In this document: piece by piece, positions 35,365 to 44,427 of the stretch
Numbering within the stretch: position 1 is the first letter of the stretch
Layout: each line of letters begins with the position of its first letter
Assembly (NCBI GenBank): GCA_963675575.1
Contig: OY776378.1
Coordinates: 1,054,001-1,118,000, forward strand
Length of the DNA: 64,000 nucleotides
Reading direction: 5' to 3'
Source: JAGLOK01 sp963675575
GTDB taxonomy: Bacteria > Bacillota > Clostridia > Christensenellales > UMGS416
Notes under the pieces: model-generated
Seen by the model: the letters and a program-made list of their open reading frames with translations, nothing else
Told to the model about the DNA's origin: nothing
Databases searched by the model: none
Translations under genes and position numbers: made by a program

Positions 35365-37434
35365 TTATTGTTCTACTATTATTTCATTTTTGAAGACCTC
35401 TGTGTAGGCCGGCAATATTATTATTGGTTTAGGTAAATAATGCTCAAAACCGGCATCAAACAACACATCAGCCAAAATACCGCGGCTTTCATCCGGAAGG
35501 CCAATATTATCTTTTATTACCTGAGCATTCATTAAGTCATCGGAAGTACCCTCGTTCCCAAAGCGTAAGATATCGAGCTCTGGCTTGCTGAAAGTTCCCC
35601 AATAGCCTTCTACTTCGCCATCATCGGCTTCATAAGAATATACGTTTCCCTGCACCATAAGCTGCATTCCGGATGCTTTTGAAATTCCGGTTCCGGTATA
35701 GGTAAGCTCTGTGCCGCGACCAGAAAAATAAAAGTCGCTGTTGGTATATAGGAGAGTTGAAACCATTGTGTCCATGAATCCGTTCCAGTCATTGGCATAG
35801 ATAATGTCGCCCTCCGCGTACATTATGCTGTTCATTATGCTGTTTCCGGAAGTCATAATAATATATAGATTGTTACCGGCGTAGAAATAGCAGCTGTCAA
35901 AGTTTGCGTGTTCAATTATAATATCTTCCTTAGCGCAATATTTAACGTTGTATGACCTGAAAGACAAGTCGTCATAGGTGTACCAGGCTGTTCCGTCAAA
36001 GTGTATGTATCCTTCAGCGTAAACTTCCGAATTGGAAACACCCTTGTTGGCTAAAATGGTATTACCCCCACTATATACTTTTGACAAAGAATGCATGGTT
36101 GCTGTGTGAAGCGTGATATCGCCGACATTGGTTTCAAATGTGCAGTGGGAGATGTTTTCTATGGTCGGGTCAATCGGACCTCCGGGCGTACCTGTTGTAA
36201 TATTGCCGTTGGCGTAAAATTGGCAGTCAACCAAATTATCATTATTATTTTCAGTTAGTGAGGAAATATATATATTGCCCCCTGCGTTAAAGCTGGCATA
36301 TTCAATGGAACCGTCTTTTTTTTCCACGTATTTGCCTATTTTTAGTATAATATCTCCACCTGCAGTGAAGTATCTTCTGTTTTGCTGGTTGTTTACTATG
36401 TCTGCAAGCTCAACGTATATGTCTCCTCCTGCGCGAATATTAGTGCCATAAATAGTGTTGTTTTGAATGCCTTTATCCTCATCTATGATGTAAACATTGC
36501 CAGTGGCGTATATCTGGGAGTTAATAACATCTATATTTTTAATGGTAAGATCTCCGTCGCAATAAATGTTTTTAGTTACAACGTTATTTGAATCATAAAC
36601 AGTGTCTCCATGGAATTCATAGCCGTTGCTGACTAAAAGCTGGGCGACTCCACCGTCTAGATTTATAATTGGTGCTGGAGCTGGGTCGGCTACAGATTTG
36701 TCAAACTGATCCCAAAACAGCTGCCAAGTAAGATCATCTTCGACAGTATAGTCATTTGTAGAAATTGTGCCATTTGCAAAAACCGCACTGCTGTCCGTCA
36801 CATTTCCAGCAATTCGGCCGTTACCTTCGATTGTTAGTTTGTTTTCATTGTCTTCGCGGGAAACATTTATATCACCACCCAAAATCAATACTTCGTCTGT
36901 TAAAACAGGAGCGGTGGTATATTGAAAGGTAACAGGCATGGCGTCGACATCCAAAGTGCCTATGACAGTTCTCGGAACGCCATCAATAATTGTGATACAG
37001 GTTACGGTAAATGTTGCACCATTGAATCCGCTTTCCTGCAAAGTGGGGGTTGACATTGTGCAGGAAACACTGGTTGTGCCATCCAATTCATTTTGGATAA
37101 AATCAGGGTTTGAAAGTATAGATGTTTCCCCTGTAACCCTATCATTTAAATAATTGAAGAAATTACTGTAAAGAGCTAGGTAATCACTTTGTGAGCTGCT
37201 TTGCCCCATTAGCAAATAATATTTGTTTATCTCGCTTTTGATGGTTGAAATTGCAACTTGAGCAGCGTTTTCTGCAGCGTAATATGATCTTTCGTTTTCG
37301 GTGACGGTTTTTGAAACTTGCATATTATTAAAGGATGCAGATATTGTCCCCATCGAAATAACAATCAAGAACGTCATTACAGCAATGACGGTAAGAAGAG
37401 CGGATCCTTTTGAATTTGTCTTTATTCCCTTCAT
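35365..37434 (-). CDS. Giant PilX-like pilus-associated beta-helical protein (copy 1)
   Basis: About 689 residues and a clear paralogue of the next gene: the same SKGSALLTVIAVMTFLIVIS pilin-like signal, the NERSYYAAENAAQVAISTIK block, a VSCTM/VTCIT region with a Gly-rich VLTDEVLILGG segment, then repeated AGGDI/AGGNI strands and a matching C-terminus (GFEHYLPKPIIILP). GGATGTGA lies 6 bases before the ATG at 37434; a TTG five codons earlier is less likely. The pair looks like a local duplication that has diverged; probably surface exposed through the pilus. Confidence 0.7.
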   Translation of the reverse strand: MKGIKTNSKGSALLTVIAVMTFLIVISMGTISASFNNMQVSKTVTENERSYYAAENAAQVAISTIKSEINKYYLLMGQSSSQSDYLALYSNFFNYLNDRVTGETSILSNPDFIQNELDGTTSVSCTMSTPTLQESGFNGATFTVTCITIIDGVPRTVIGTLDVDAMPVTFQYTTAPVLTDEVLILGGDINVSREDNENKLTIEGNGRIAGNVTDSSAVFANGTISTNDYTVEDDLTWQLFWDQFDKSVADPAPAPIINLDGGVAQLLVSNGYEFHGDTVYDSNNVVTKNIYCDGDLTIKNIDVINSQIYATGNVYIIDEDKGIQNNTIYGTNIRAGGDIYVELADIVNNQQNRRYFTAGGDIILKIGKYVEKKDGSIEYASFNAGGNIYISSLTENNNDNLVDCQFYANGNITTGTPGGPIDPTIENISHCTFETNVGDITLHTATMHSLSKVYSGGNTILANKGVSNSEVYAEGYIHFDGTAWYTYDDLSFRSYNVKYCAKEDIIIEHANFDSCYFYAGNNLYIIMTSGNSIMNSIMYAEGDIIYANDWNGFMDTMVSTLLYTNSDFYFSGRGTELTYTGTGISKASGMQLMVQGNVYSYEADDGEVEGYWGTFSKPELDILRFGNEGTSDDLMNAQVIKDNIGLPDESRGILADVLFDAGFEHYLPKPIIILPAYTEVFKNEIIVEQ

Positions 37435-37465
37435 ATTAATCACATCCAATTTTTTTGCTTTACCA

Positions 37466-37915
37466 TTAGGGAGGCGATGGGCGGCTAAACTCTTTGAGCG
37501 TGACAGATGAATTTAAGTTCGCCGACTCATTGCTTGACTCTATTGAAAAATTTACTGTTTCATTTACAATTTCCACATAAAAGCTCGTTATATCTCTGGC
37601 AATTATTGTAGAGTTTCCGGACTTTGTTTTGCTAATAGTTGAATCCCCACTGGAATATGCAAAACTAGTTCCGCTTATTGTGATTGAAGTATTTGTTTCG
37701 TTTATAGTTATATCGCTTACTTTTGCATTTCGCAGTTCTTTAGAGATTTCATACATGACGAATCTTGTACTTGCCTGCCCGTTAAGTATAACGCTTACTT
37801 TTTCGTAATTTCTAAATCCCGACACGAAAAGGGTACCCGCCAATGTAACAACTACGGTAAATATCATTATAGCAATTAAAAGCTCAACCAGCGTAAATCC
37901 TTTTTTGTTTTTCAT
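37466..37915 (-). CDS. Minor type IV prepilin
   Basis: This protein of about 149 residues has a short leader ending KKG, then FTLVELLIAIMIF, the class-A N-methylation and cleavage signal with Glu at position +5, and a single N-terminal helix. The start is ATG 37915 with AAAGGGTGA before it; the in-frame GTG lies within that box. It lies between the large pilin-like gene at 37928 and the giant proteins, so it is probably a minor subunit. It would be cut by the PilD encoded three genes upstream. Confidence 0.85.
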   Translation of the reverse strand: MKNKKGFTLVELLIAIMIFTVVVTLAGTLFVSGFRNYEKVSVILNGQASTRFVMYEISKELRNAKVSDITINETNTSITISGTSFAYSSGDSTISKTKSGNSTIIARDITSFYVEIVNETVNFSIESSNESANLNSSVTLKEFSRPSPP

Positions 37916-37927
37916 GATAGTCACCCT

Positions 37928-38782
37928 TTACGAAAGCGACACTTCAAAAGTGCCCTCTACGAAGCCAATCCTTTTGCTGGAATCCGATATGTCAAATACC
38001 TGAACGCTTGCGTGTGTTAAAGTTGTTGAATAATCGTTCACACCATAATATATGTTGCTCAAAGCGAGTTGTGCGCAGGAAAGTTCATCATAGTTTGATT
38101 TTCTGGCGTATTCCACAGCATACACCTCCGAGGTGTCTCCAGACAGTGTAAGCGTTATTGTTTGAGTATTAACTTTCTTTTGAAAAATATTAACTATAAC
38201 AACCAATGGGCAGGAATCGTACTTCTTTGTAAAAGTCATAGCCGAGTTTAAGCCTACATGAACTGATACAGTTTTGGAATAAGAAGAATTTGTAATAGTA
38301 ATATCGCCCAGAGAAGTTATTTGTGTGCCGGAGTTTGCAGTGTCATCAGTTCCGCTTGTTCCTAAAATCTTTATCTGCTCTCCTATAACGTTTATATGAA
38401 GATAAGAAGGGATTTTTGTGGAAGTCAAATCTGAAAACACACCATCCGGATAAATAGCTTTTTTTATATAACAGTCATTTGTACCATCACCGTTGGAATC
38501 GTACAAAGTTTTTGCGTCAGAAGTTGATAGAAGGGTATTGTAATCTTGGGCAACAAGATCTTCATAAACCTTCTGTGATATGTACGCACCGTCTAGAAGG
38601 CTTTGGGATACTACCGTGGTCTGAAAAGCTGAAGTGAAAACGGCAAGAATCGGAGTTATTATTATAGCCAAAATGGTCACGCTGATCAGAACTTCAAGTA
38701 GCGTGAACCCATTGTTGCTTTGCCCCTTTTTAGAGGAGCAATTTATTGAGTAAATCTCAATGTTTTTCATATAGTCCATCAT
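37928..38782 (-). CDS. Minor type IV prepilin with long leader
   Basis: The sequence has a leader of about 21-25 residues ending NNG, followed by FTLLEVLISVTILAIIITPIL, a type III prepilin peptidase site with Glu at +5. The mature part (about 255 residues) is beta-rich. Two starts are in frame: ATG 38782 and ATG 38770, the second with GGATGATGG before it. Its size and place after pilD suit a GspI/PilV-like minor pilin that primes assembly. The exact role is not assignable. Confidence 0.8.
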   Translation of the reverse strand: MMDYMKNIEIYSINCSSKKGQSNNGFTLLEVLISVTILAIIITPILAVFTSAFQTTVVSQSLLDGAYISQKVYEDLVAQDYNTLLSTSDAKTLYDSNGDGTNDCYIKKAIYPDGVFSDLTSTKIPSYLHINVIGEQIKILGTSGTDDTANSGTQITSLGDITITNSSYSKTVSVHVGLNSAMTFTKKYDSCPLVVIVNIFQKKVNTQTITLTLSGDTSEVYAVEYARKSNYDELSCAQLALSNIYYGVNDYSTTLTHASVQVFDISDSSKRIGFVEGTFEVSLS

Positions 38783-38786
38783 CCGG

Positions 38787-39626
38787 TCATTTTAGTATAA
38801 GCCTTATGTACCATTCAGTTATGTTGCTCCCAAAAAGCATGGAGACCATGCTCCCTATCGCCAAAAAGGGGCCGAAAGCCATATAGTGACTGCTAATCAT
38901 TTCTCCGCTGTCATCTTCTTTTGATTGCTTTCTTTCTTTTATTCGAGCAGAAAGCAGAACTATTGCGCCCACTAAACCGCCAATATATATAGCGATTATC
39001 AATGCTACTATAGTATATTTAAACCCTAAAAATAAACCTACTACAGCCATAAGTTTCATGTCGCCGCCGCCCATGCCTTCTTTTTTCAAGATGAGCTTTG
39101 CCACGACATTAACAATAAAAAGGGGACCAAATCCCACCAACGCACCAAACAGTGCATCAAGCGCGTTTTGCCAATATCCAATTTTTTGCCCGGGTACGAT
39201 TTTCAAGAAAACAAACAGCAAGCCTGCGGCAAGTCCGAATATAATTAGACCGTTGGGAATGGTTTGTGTATCTATGTCGATAAAAGTTACGGCTATAAGC
39301 AGTGCAGATAATAGGAGAGCTGCTATTAGGTAGAGAGTAAGACCTGAGAATGCATATATAAGCACAAAAGACGCTCCGGTTAATAGCTCAACCAACATGT
39401 ATCTTGGCGGAATTTTTTCACCGCAATATCTGCATTTCCCTTTGAGGAACAGCCAAGAAAAAATCGGAAACAAATCTAAAGGTTTAAGATTTGTTTCGCA
39501 GCTTGGGCATCTTGAAGGAGGTGATACAATCGACATTCCTTCAGGTATTCTATAGATACACACATTTAAAAACGAACCAATTACTATTCCAAAAATAAAT
39601 ATAAGCAAGTATATTAGAAATTCCAT
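38787..39626 (-). CDS. pilD: Type IV prepilin peptidase
   Basis: This 279-residue membrane protein (about 7-8 helices) is an A24 aspartic peptidase that trims and N-methylates prepilins. The cytoplasmic methylase domain has the zinc set Cys40, Cys43, Cys65, Cys68. The catalytic aspartates lie in FIDIDTQTIPN (Asp117/Asp119) and GGGDMKLM (Asp189). It sits between the major pilin and the minor pilins, all of which carry its target motif. A hairpin in the 68-base gap after pilA probably lowers its transcript relative to pilA. Confidence 0.93.
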   Translation of the reverse strand: MEFLIYLLIFIFGIVIGSFLNVCIYRIPEGMSIVSPPSRCPSCETNLKPLDLFPIFSWLFLKGKCRYCGEKIPPRYMLVELLTGASFVLIYAFSGLTLYLIAALLLSALLIAVTFIDIDTQTIPNGLIIFGLAAGLLFVFLKIVPGQKIGYWQNALDALFGALVGFGPLFIVNVVAKLILKKEGMGGGDMKLMAVVGLFLGFKYTIVALIIAIYIGGLVGAIVLLSARIKERKQSKEDDSGEMISSHYMAFGPFLAIGSMVSMLFGSNITEWYIRLILK

Positions 39627-39646
39627 AAATCCTCGTCAGTTTTTTA

Positions 39647-39678
39647 GAAAAAAAGGAGGCATCAATTAAAATGCCCCC
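39647..39678 (-). terminator. Partial terminator between pilA and pilD
   Basis: On the minus strand GGGGGCAT (39678-39671) pairs with ATGCCTCC (39662-39655), with one wobble, and is followed by a run of seven or eight T. It lies 17 bases after the pilA stop and would let pilA transcript accumulate above the downstream genes. Confidence 0.75.
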
Positions 39679-39694
39679 TGATATTCTTTTTTTA

Positions 39695-40057
39695 TTAAGT
39701 TGTTTCAGGGGCTGTCTCTAAAACTGTTGCATTGCCGCTTCCGTCTATTGTTAAGTATACTAGAGCAGCCGCGTAGTCCGCATCAGACATCGTGATTGTG
39801 ACGTCGGAAGCTGCGTTGAAATCTGCAACAGATGCAGGCTCGGCTGTAATTGTGGAAGCCGTGTTCAAAGTATTGTGCGTGTTGATGGCCTGTGCTATGA
39901 CCGCTGCGTTGCCGCGGGCCGCTGCTTCTACCGCTTTGTTTTGAACTGCAATGTAGTTAGGTATTGCAACTGCAGCCAAAATGGCGATAATCGCTATTAC
40001 CACGATAAGTTCTATCAGTGTAAAACCTTTTTTGTTTTTTTTCATTTTTTTAATCAT
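39695..40057 (-). CDS. pilA: Major type IV pilin
   Basis: This 120-residue prepilin has a short basic leader ending KKG, then FTLIELIVVIAIIAILAAVAIPNY, the canonical cleavage and N-methylation site with Glu at +5. The mature protein is small (about 110 residues) and has no cysteine, so it lacks the disulfide-bounded D-region of Gram-negative pilins. AGGAG is 6 bases before the ATG. Its own promoter, the terminator after it and its consensus signal suggest it is the main pilus subunit. Confidence 0.9.
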   Translation of the reverse strand: MIKKMKKNKKGFTLIELIVVIAIIAILAAVAIPNYIAVQNKAVEAAARGNAAVIAQAINTHNTLNTASTITAEPASVADFNAASDVTITMSDADYAAALVYLTIDGSGNATVLETAPETT

Positions 40058-40117
40058 AATACACTCCTATTTATAATTATTATTACATTTTTGCGCAAAC
40101 ACTAAATGTCACTAAAC

Positions 40118-40123
40118 ATTATA
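40118..40123 (-). promoter_or_regulatory. Candidate -10 box of the pilA promoter
   Basis: On the minus strand TATAAT lies about 60 bases before the pilA start; the hexamer 17 bases upstream is TTACAA, a weak -35. The 213-base gap between pilC and pilA supports an independent pilA promoter. Confidence 0.5.
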
Positions 40124-40270
40124 CCATACATATTACGTTTTTGTAATATATCTTGATATTTTGATGAATATTTAGTACTTACAACGTTTATATACACCGA
40201 ATAATATATACTTAAACATAAATATTCGTTTTTTTGTTTATTTTCATAATTTATTTACCTTAATAGGCGC

Positions 40271-41476
40271 TTATAAAACATTCATCATCTGGAACATTGG
40301 AAGTAGGATGGAGATTACAATAAATAAGACCATTCCACCCAAAAGAACAATTATTAAAGGCTCAAGCATAGACATCATTCTTGTTATCGCGTCGTTTGCT
40401 TCATCTGTGTAGAAATCCGATGTTCTTTCTAGCATGCTTTCCAAAGTACCGGATTCTTCACCAACTCTGGTCATGTGAACTACCATAATAGGGAATACAT
40501 CCAGCTCTTCCAATGTGTCTGCAAGCGCGCGCCCTTGCTTTACATTTTCAGAGACTTCAATAATGCCTTCCTCTACATAGAGGTTGTTTAGCGCTCGCGA
40601 TGAAACTTCGAGAGCTGTCGTCAGTGAGACCCCTGCGGTAAAAAGCGTGCAAAGAGTGCGTGTAAATGATGCGGCGACTATTTTTCGGATAAGTTTACCA
40701 AAAAATGGCAGGGATAGCTTGCGTTTGTCCCATGCGAACCTTCCGGTGTGTGTTTTCAATATTACTCGGACACCCACAATGATAAGAAGGATCATGCCTG
40801 CCAAAAGTATTAAATTATTACTTACGAAATCGCTTAGGCCTATAAGAAGCTGGGTTACAGCAGGCAGTTCGCTGCCAGCGCTTTCAAATATTCCTACAAA
40901 AGTAGGCACAACTTCCGCTAAAAGGTATATAACGACCAATATTGCGACAATACCTACCACTATTGGATAGGTAAGTGCGTTTTTGATTTTATTTTTTAGC
41001 TTGTAATCTTTTTCAAAGTTTATACCCAACCGTTCAAAAGAATCGTCCAATGTACCTGACATTTCGCCTGATTCGAGGATGGCAAAGAAAAGAGGGGGAA
41101 ATTTTTCCCCATGGTCGCCAAATGCCTCCGAAAGCGAGCGGCCTACCTGAACCTGCTCGTAAACATTTTCAAGCACTTTCTTTAAATTCTTGTTTTCGGT
41201 TTGGCTTGTCATGATATATAGACATTGCGTTAAAGGAACACCTGCACGCAAAATAGCGGAAAACTGTTGGCAGAATATTGTTAAAACCTTAATAGGTATT
41301 TTTGAAAAAAGCTTTATTTCTTTAGATGAAGAACTGTCGGCGACTTCTTTTATTTCGATTGGGAAAAATGCTTTATCGCGAAGCATTGTGCGGACAGATT
41401 TTTCATCGTTGGCATCATATACACCTTCAATTTTCTGACCTGTCATGTTGGAGGCCTTATATTGATATTTTGGCAT
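40271..41476 (-). CDS. pilC: Type IV pilus platform protein
   Basis: This 401-residue protein is a GspF/PilC family member with two repeated T2SSF domains (about 65-190 and 270-395), each with TRVGEESGTLE or ESGEMSGTLDDSFERL patterns, and three membrane segments. It is the inner-membrane platform on which the PilB and PilT motors act. It lies between pilT and pilA in the same direction. Confidence 0.92.
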   Translation of the reverse strand: MPKYQYKASNMTGQKIEGVYDANDEKSVRTMLRDKAFFPIEIKEVADSSSSKEIKLFSKIPIKVLTIFCQQFSAILRAGVPLTQCLYIMTSQTENKNLKKVLENVYEQVQVGRSLSEAFGDHGEKFPPLFFAILESGEMSGTLDDSFERLGINFEKDYKLKNKIKNALTYPIVVGIVAILVVIYLLAEVVPTFVGIFESAGSELPAVTQLLIGLSDFVSNNLILLAGMILLIIVGVRVILKTHTGRFAWDKRKLSLPFFGKLIRKIVAASFTRTLCTLFTAGVSLTTALEVSSRALNNLYVEEGIIEVSENVKQGRALADTLEELDVFPIMVVHMTRVGEESGTLESMLERTSDFYTDEANDAITRMMSMLEPLIIVLLGGMVLFIVISILLPMFQMMNVL

Positions 41477-41542
41477 TGTACTCTCCTTGAACTTTCTGCT
41501 GAGGATTTATGTATAAATTAGTCAATGTGTTGCAACATTCAC

Positions 41543-42598
41543 TTAAAGTCTTAAAAGTCTTTTCAAATACTCGTAATCCACGCAATACATCATTGCGTCA
41601 TCCAATGATATTTTGCCTGCCTGATAAAGTTCGGCTATAGCATTATCCATTGTCTGCATGCCTTGACGGGCGGATGTCATAATGACGTTGTTTATTTGAG
41701 GGGTTTTTCCTTCCCTAATAAGGTTTCTTATTGCAGGATTTGCCATCATTATTTCTACCGCGGCAAGACGCCCTTGCTTATCTATCCGAGGAATCAGCTG
41801 CTGGGAAACAACTCCCACCAGCGTCATTGAAAGCTGCGTGCGAATCTGCTGCTGTTGGTGGGGAGGGAATACGTCGATAATTCTGTCTATAGTTTTTGCC
41901 GCGCCGACAGTATGCAATGTTGACAAAACCAAGTGCCCTGTCTCCGCGGCGGTCAAAGCGATGGCTATTGTCTCAAGGTCGCGCATTTCACCGATAAGAA
42001 TTATGTCGGGATCTTGCCTTAGCGCAGCTCTCAACGCATTTCCGTAGGAAAGTGTGTCATTCCCGATTTCCCGCTGGTTTACTATACATTTTTTGTGTTT
42101 GTGCAGGTATTCGATTGGATCTTCCAATGTTAAAATATGCTCATCCCTTGTTTCGTTCATTACGTCAATCATGGAGGCAAGAGTTGTGGATTTTCCGGAG
42201 CCTGTAGGCCCTGTGACCAATACCAAACCGCGAGTTTTTGTGCAAAATTCATTAACTATGTGGGGAAGCCCAAGCTGAGTGAAGCTTAGAATATTGCCTT
42301 CAACAAGGCGCATTGCAGCCGCATATGAATTTCTTTGTTTATAGGCATTTACCCTATAGCGGTACATGCCATATACAGAAACCGAAAAATCAAGCTCCCC
42401 GCGTTCCTCCAAAAGTTCCCTCTGATCTTCCTTTAATATTGCGTAAACGAAATCTTTCGTTTCCTGAGGAGAAAGCTTTTCGTCTGACATATAATGAAGA
42501 TGGCCGTGAATTCTTGATACTGGCGGGATTCCAACTGTGATATGAAGATCCGATGCTCCCATATCGGCACTTTTTTTCAGCAGCTCATGTATATCCAT
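41543..42598 (-). CDS. pilT: Type IV pilus retraction ATPase
   Basis: This 351-residue hexameric ATPase has Walker A GPTGSGKST, the Asp box ILTLEDPIEYLH, Walker B IILIGEMRD, the His box TGHLVLSTLHT, and the PilT-specific AIRNLIREGKT motif near the C-terminus. PilT disassembles pili and drives twitching motility, so these pili are probably retractable. It follows pilB closely. Confidence 0.95.
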   Translation of the reverse strand: MDIHELLKKSADMGASDLHITVGIPPVSRIHGHLHYMSDEKLSPQETKDFVYAILKEDQRELLEERGELDFSVSVYGMYRYRVNAYKQRNSYAAAMRLVEGNILSFTQLGLPHIVNEFCTKTRGLVLVTGPTGSGKSTTLASMIDVMNETRDEHILTLEDPIEYLHKHKKCIVNQREIGNDTLSYGNALRAALRQDPDIILIGEMRDLETIAIALTAAETGHLVLSTLHTVGAAKTIDRIIDVFPPHQQQQIRTQLSMTLVGVVSQQLIPRIDKQGRLAAVEIMMANPAIRNLIREGKTPQINNVIMTSARQGMQTMDNAIAELYQAGKISLDDAMMYCVDYEYLKRLLRL

Positions 42599-42623
42599 TT
42601 AATACCTCTTTGTTTTATATTGA

Positions 42624-44312
42624 TTAATCTCCGGAAAAAGCAACTTTGTAAACTTCATCTATTGTCGTAACTCCTGCCATCAGCAGGCGCACGCATTCGT
42701 TTTTTAAAGTACTCATACCGCTTTTAAGGGCATAGTCCCTTAGCTCATCCACTTGTTTGCCTGTGGAAATCATTTCTCTTAAGCTTCTGTCTATGGGCAT
42801 AACTTCGTGTACAGCAATTCTTCCTTTATAGCCTGTGCTATTGCATGCCGCGCAGCCGGTGCCTTTATAAAATTTGTGATTTTTGTCTTTATCCGGGCCG
42901 ATGAATGCCCAATCGGCTTCAGAAAGCTGCATTTCCTGTTTGCAGGAAGAACAGACTTTGCGTACCAATCTTTGGGCAATGATGCCAACTAGAGAGGCGG
43001 AGAGCATAAATGGCTCAACTCCCATATCTATAAGCCTTGAAACAGTGGATGCGGAATCGTTTGTGTGAATAGTGGAAAGAACAAGGTGACCAGTTATCGC
43101 AGCACGGATAGCGATTTCTACCGTCTCTCTGTCGCGCATTTCACCAATCATTATAATATCAGGATCCTGACGTAAAATTGAGCGCAGTGCGGAAGGAAAA
43201 GTAAGCCCTGATTTAACATTTACCTGAACCTGATTTAAGCCTTCCATCATATATTCTACCGGGTCTTCAACGGTTATTATGTTGTCAGCCTCCAAATTTA
43301 GTTCGTCAAGCATGGTGTACAATGTTGTTGATTTACCAGAACCTGTGGGCCCTGTAACCAGTATTATGCCGTGTGGATTCTGCAAGAGTTCGTCAAATAG
43401 TGCAAGATTTTCGTTTGTGAAACCAAGCTCGGCCTTCGGCCTTAAGAAAGAGGATCTGTCCAATATTCTCATAACCGCTTTTTCCCCGTGAACCGTGGGA
43501 AGAGTTGAAATACGAACGTCAACATCATGGCCCATGATTTCAAGCTCGGCTCTGCCGTCTTGGGGAACGCGTTTCTCTGCAATGTTCATGTTTCCCATGA
43601 TTTTTATTCGCGCGATTATGCTGCTTAAAGCGTTAATGGGCGCTGTGAGGGTTTTAGACATTGTTCCGTCTATACGGATTCTTACTCTTATTTCGTTTTC
43701 TAGGGGTTCAATGTGAATGTCGCTTGCGCCTGTTTTAACAGCCTGCTCTATTATTGAATTAATAAGGCGAACGATAGGTGCGTTTCCGACTTCTTCGCTG
43801 GTAAGGTCAATGTCTGCTACTATTTCATCAAAATCAAATTCTCGTGACAAATCTTCCAGTGCTTTTTCTGCGTATTCATTTCCGTAAAGGGAGTCTATTG
43901 CTTTGTGTATTTCCTCCGGAGTCGCAAGAAGAGGCTGGACCTGCATTTTCGATACCATTTTTACATCATCGATTGCAAGAAAGCTGTACGGATCTTCCAT
44001 GGCAACGTGCAAAACATCATCTTGAACCTTAACTGGCACAAGCGCATGGCGACGTGCAATGTTGATGGGAACAAACTGGCTCATTTCAGGCTTTATGCGT
44101 ATTCTTGAAAGATTTACAAACGGAATGCCCAGTTGGCTTTCCAGGACAGCCATAAGCTTTTTCTCATCAACAAAACCAAGCTCTTTGAGAACATCACCCA
44201 AACGCTTATTAGTGGATTCTTTTTGAGTTATTAAGGCTTGTTTCAGTTGCTCGGCTGTTATTATCCCCGAATCCAGGAGCATCTCACCTAAGTATTTTTT
44301 TTTGCTTGCCAA
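42624..44312 (-). CDS. pilB: Type IV pilus extension ATPase
   Basis: The protein of about 563 residues has an N-terminal MshEN-type domain (YLGEMLLDSGIITAEQLKQAL) of the sort that can bind cyclic-di-GMP, then the motor domain with Walker A GPTGSGKST, Asp box TVEDPVEYMM, Walker B IIMIGEMRD and the zinc-binding CSSCKQ...CAACNSTGYKGR unit. The frame is open much further upstream, across the divergent promoter region, but the TTG at 44312 after GGAGG gives the standard N-terminus (ASKKKYLGEML). It heads the pilus locus, diverging from the phosphorylase gene. Confidence 0.93.
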   Translation of the reverse strand: MASKKKYLGEMLLDSGIITAEQLKQALITQKESTNKRLGDVLKELGFVDEKKLMAVLESQLGIPFVNLSRIRIKPEMSQFVPINIARRHALVPVKVQDDVLHVAMEDPYSFLAIDDVKMVSKMQVQPLLATPEEIHKAIDSLYGNEYAEKALEDLSREFDFDEIVADIDLTSEEVGNAPIVRLINSIIEQAVKTGASDIHIEPLENEIRVRIRIDGTMSKTLTAPINALSSIIARIKIMGNMNIAEKRVPQDGRAELEIMGHDVDVRISTLPTVHGEKAVMRILDRSSFLRPKAELGFTNENLALFDELLQNPHGIILVTGPTGSGKSTTLYTMLDELNLEADNIITVEDPVEYMMEGLNQVQVNVKSGLTFPSALRSILRQDPDIIMIGEMRDRETVEIAIRAAITGHLVLSTIHTNDSASTVSRLIDMGVEPFMLSASLVGIIAQRLVRKVCSSCKQEMQLSEADWAFIGPDKDKNHKFYKGTGCAACNSTGYKGRIAVHEVMPIDRSLREMISTGKQVDELRDYALKSGMSTLKNECVRLLMAGVTTIDEVYKVAFSGD

Positions 44313-44427
44313 AACAATTGCCTCCACAAGATATATTACTATTATATAATATATTAATAAACCACTTAATTCAACTTCAAACAAAAAATGTGTTATAATA
44401 TTACAAATACTTTGAATCCTCGGAGCT

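Noticed and set aside
33301..37434. Repeated AGGDI/AGGNI segments considered as a CRISPR array or tandem DNA repeat
   Set aside because: The repeat is at the protein level only, with varied DNA and spacing, inside two open reading frames.
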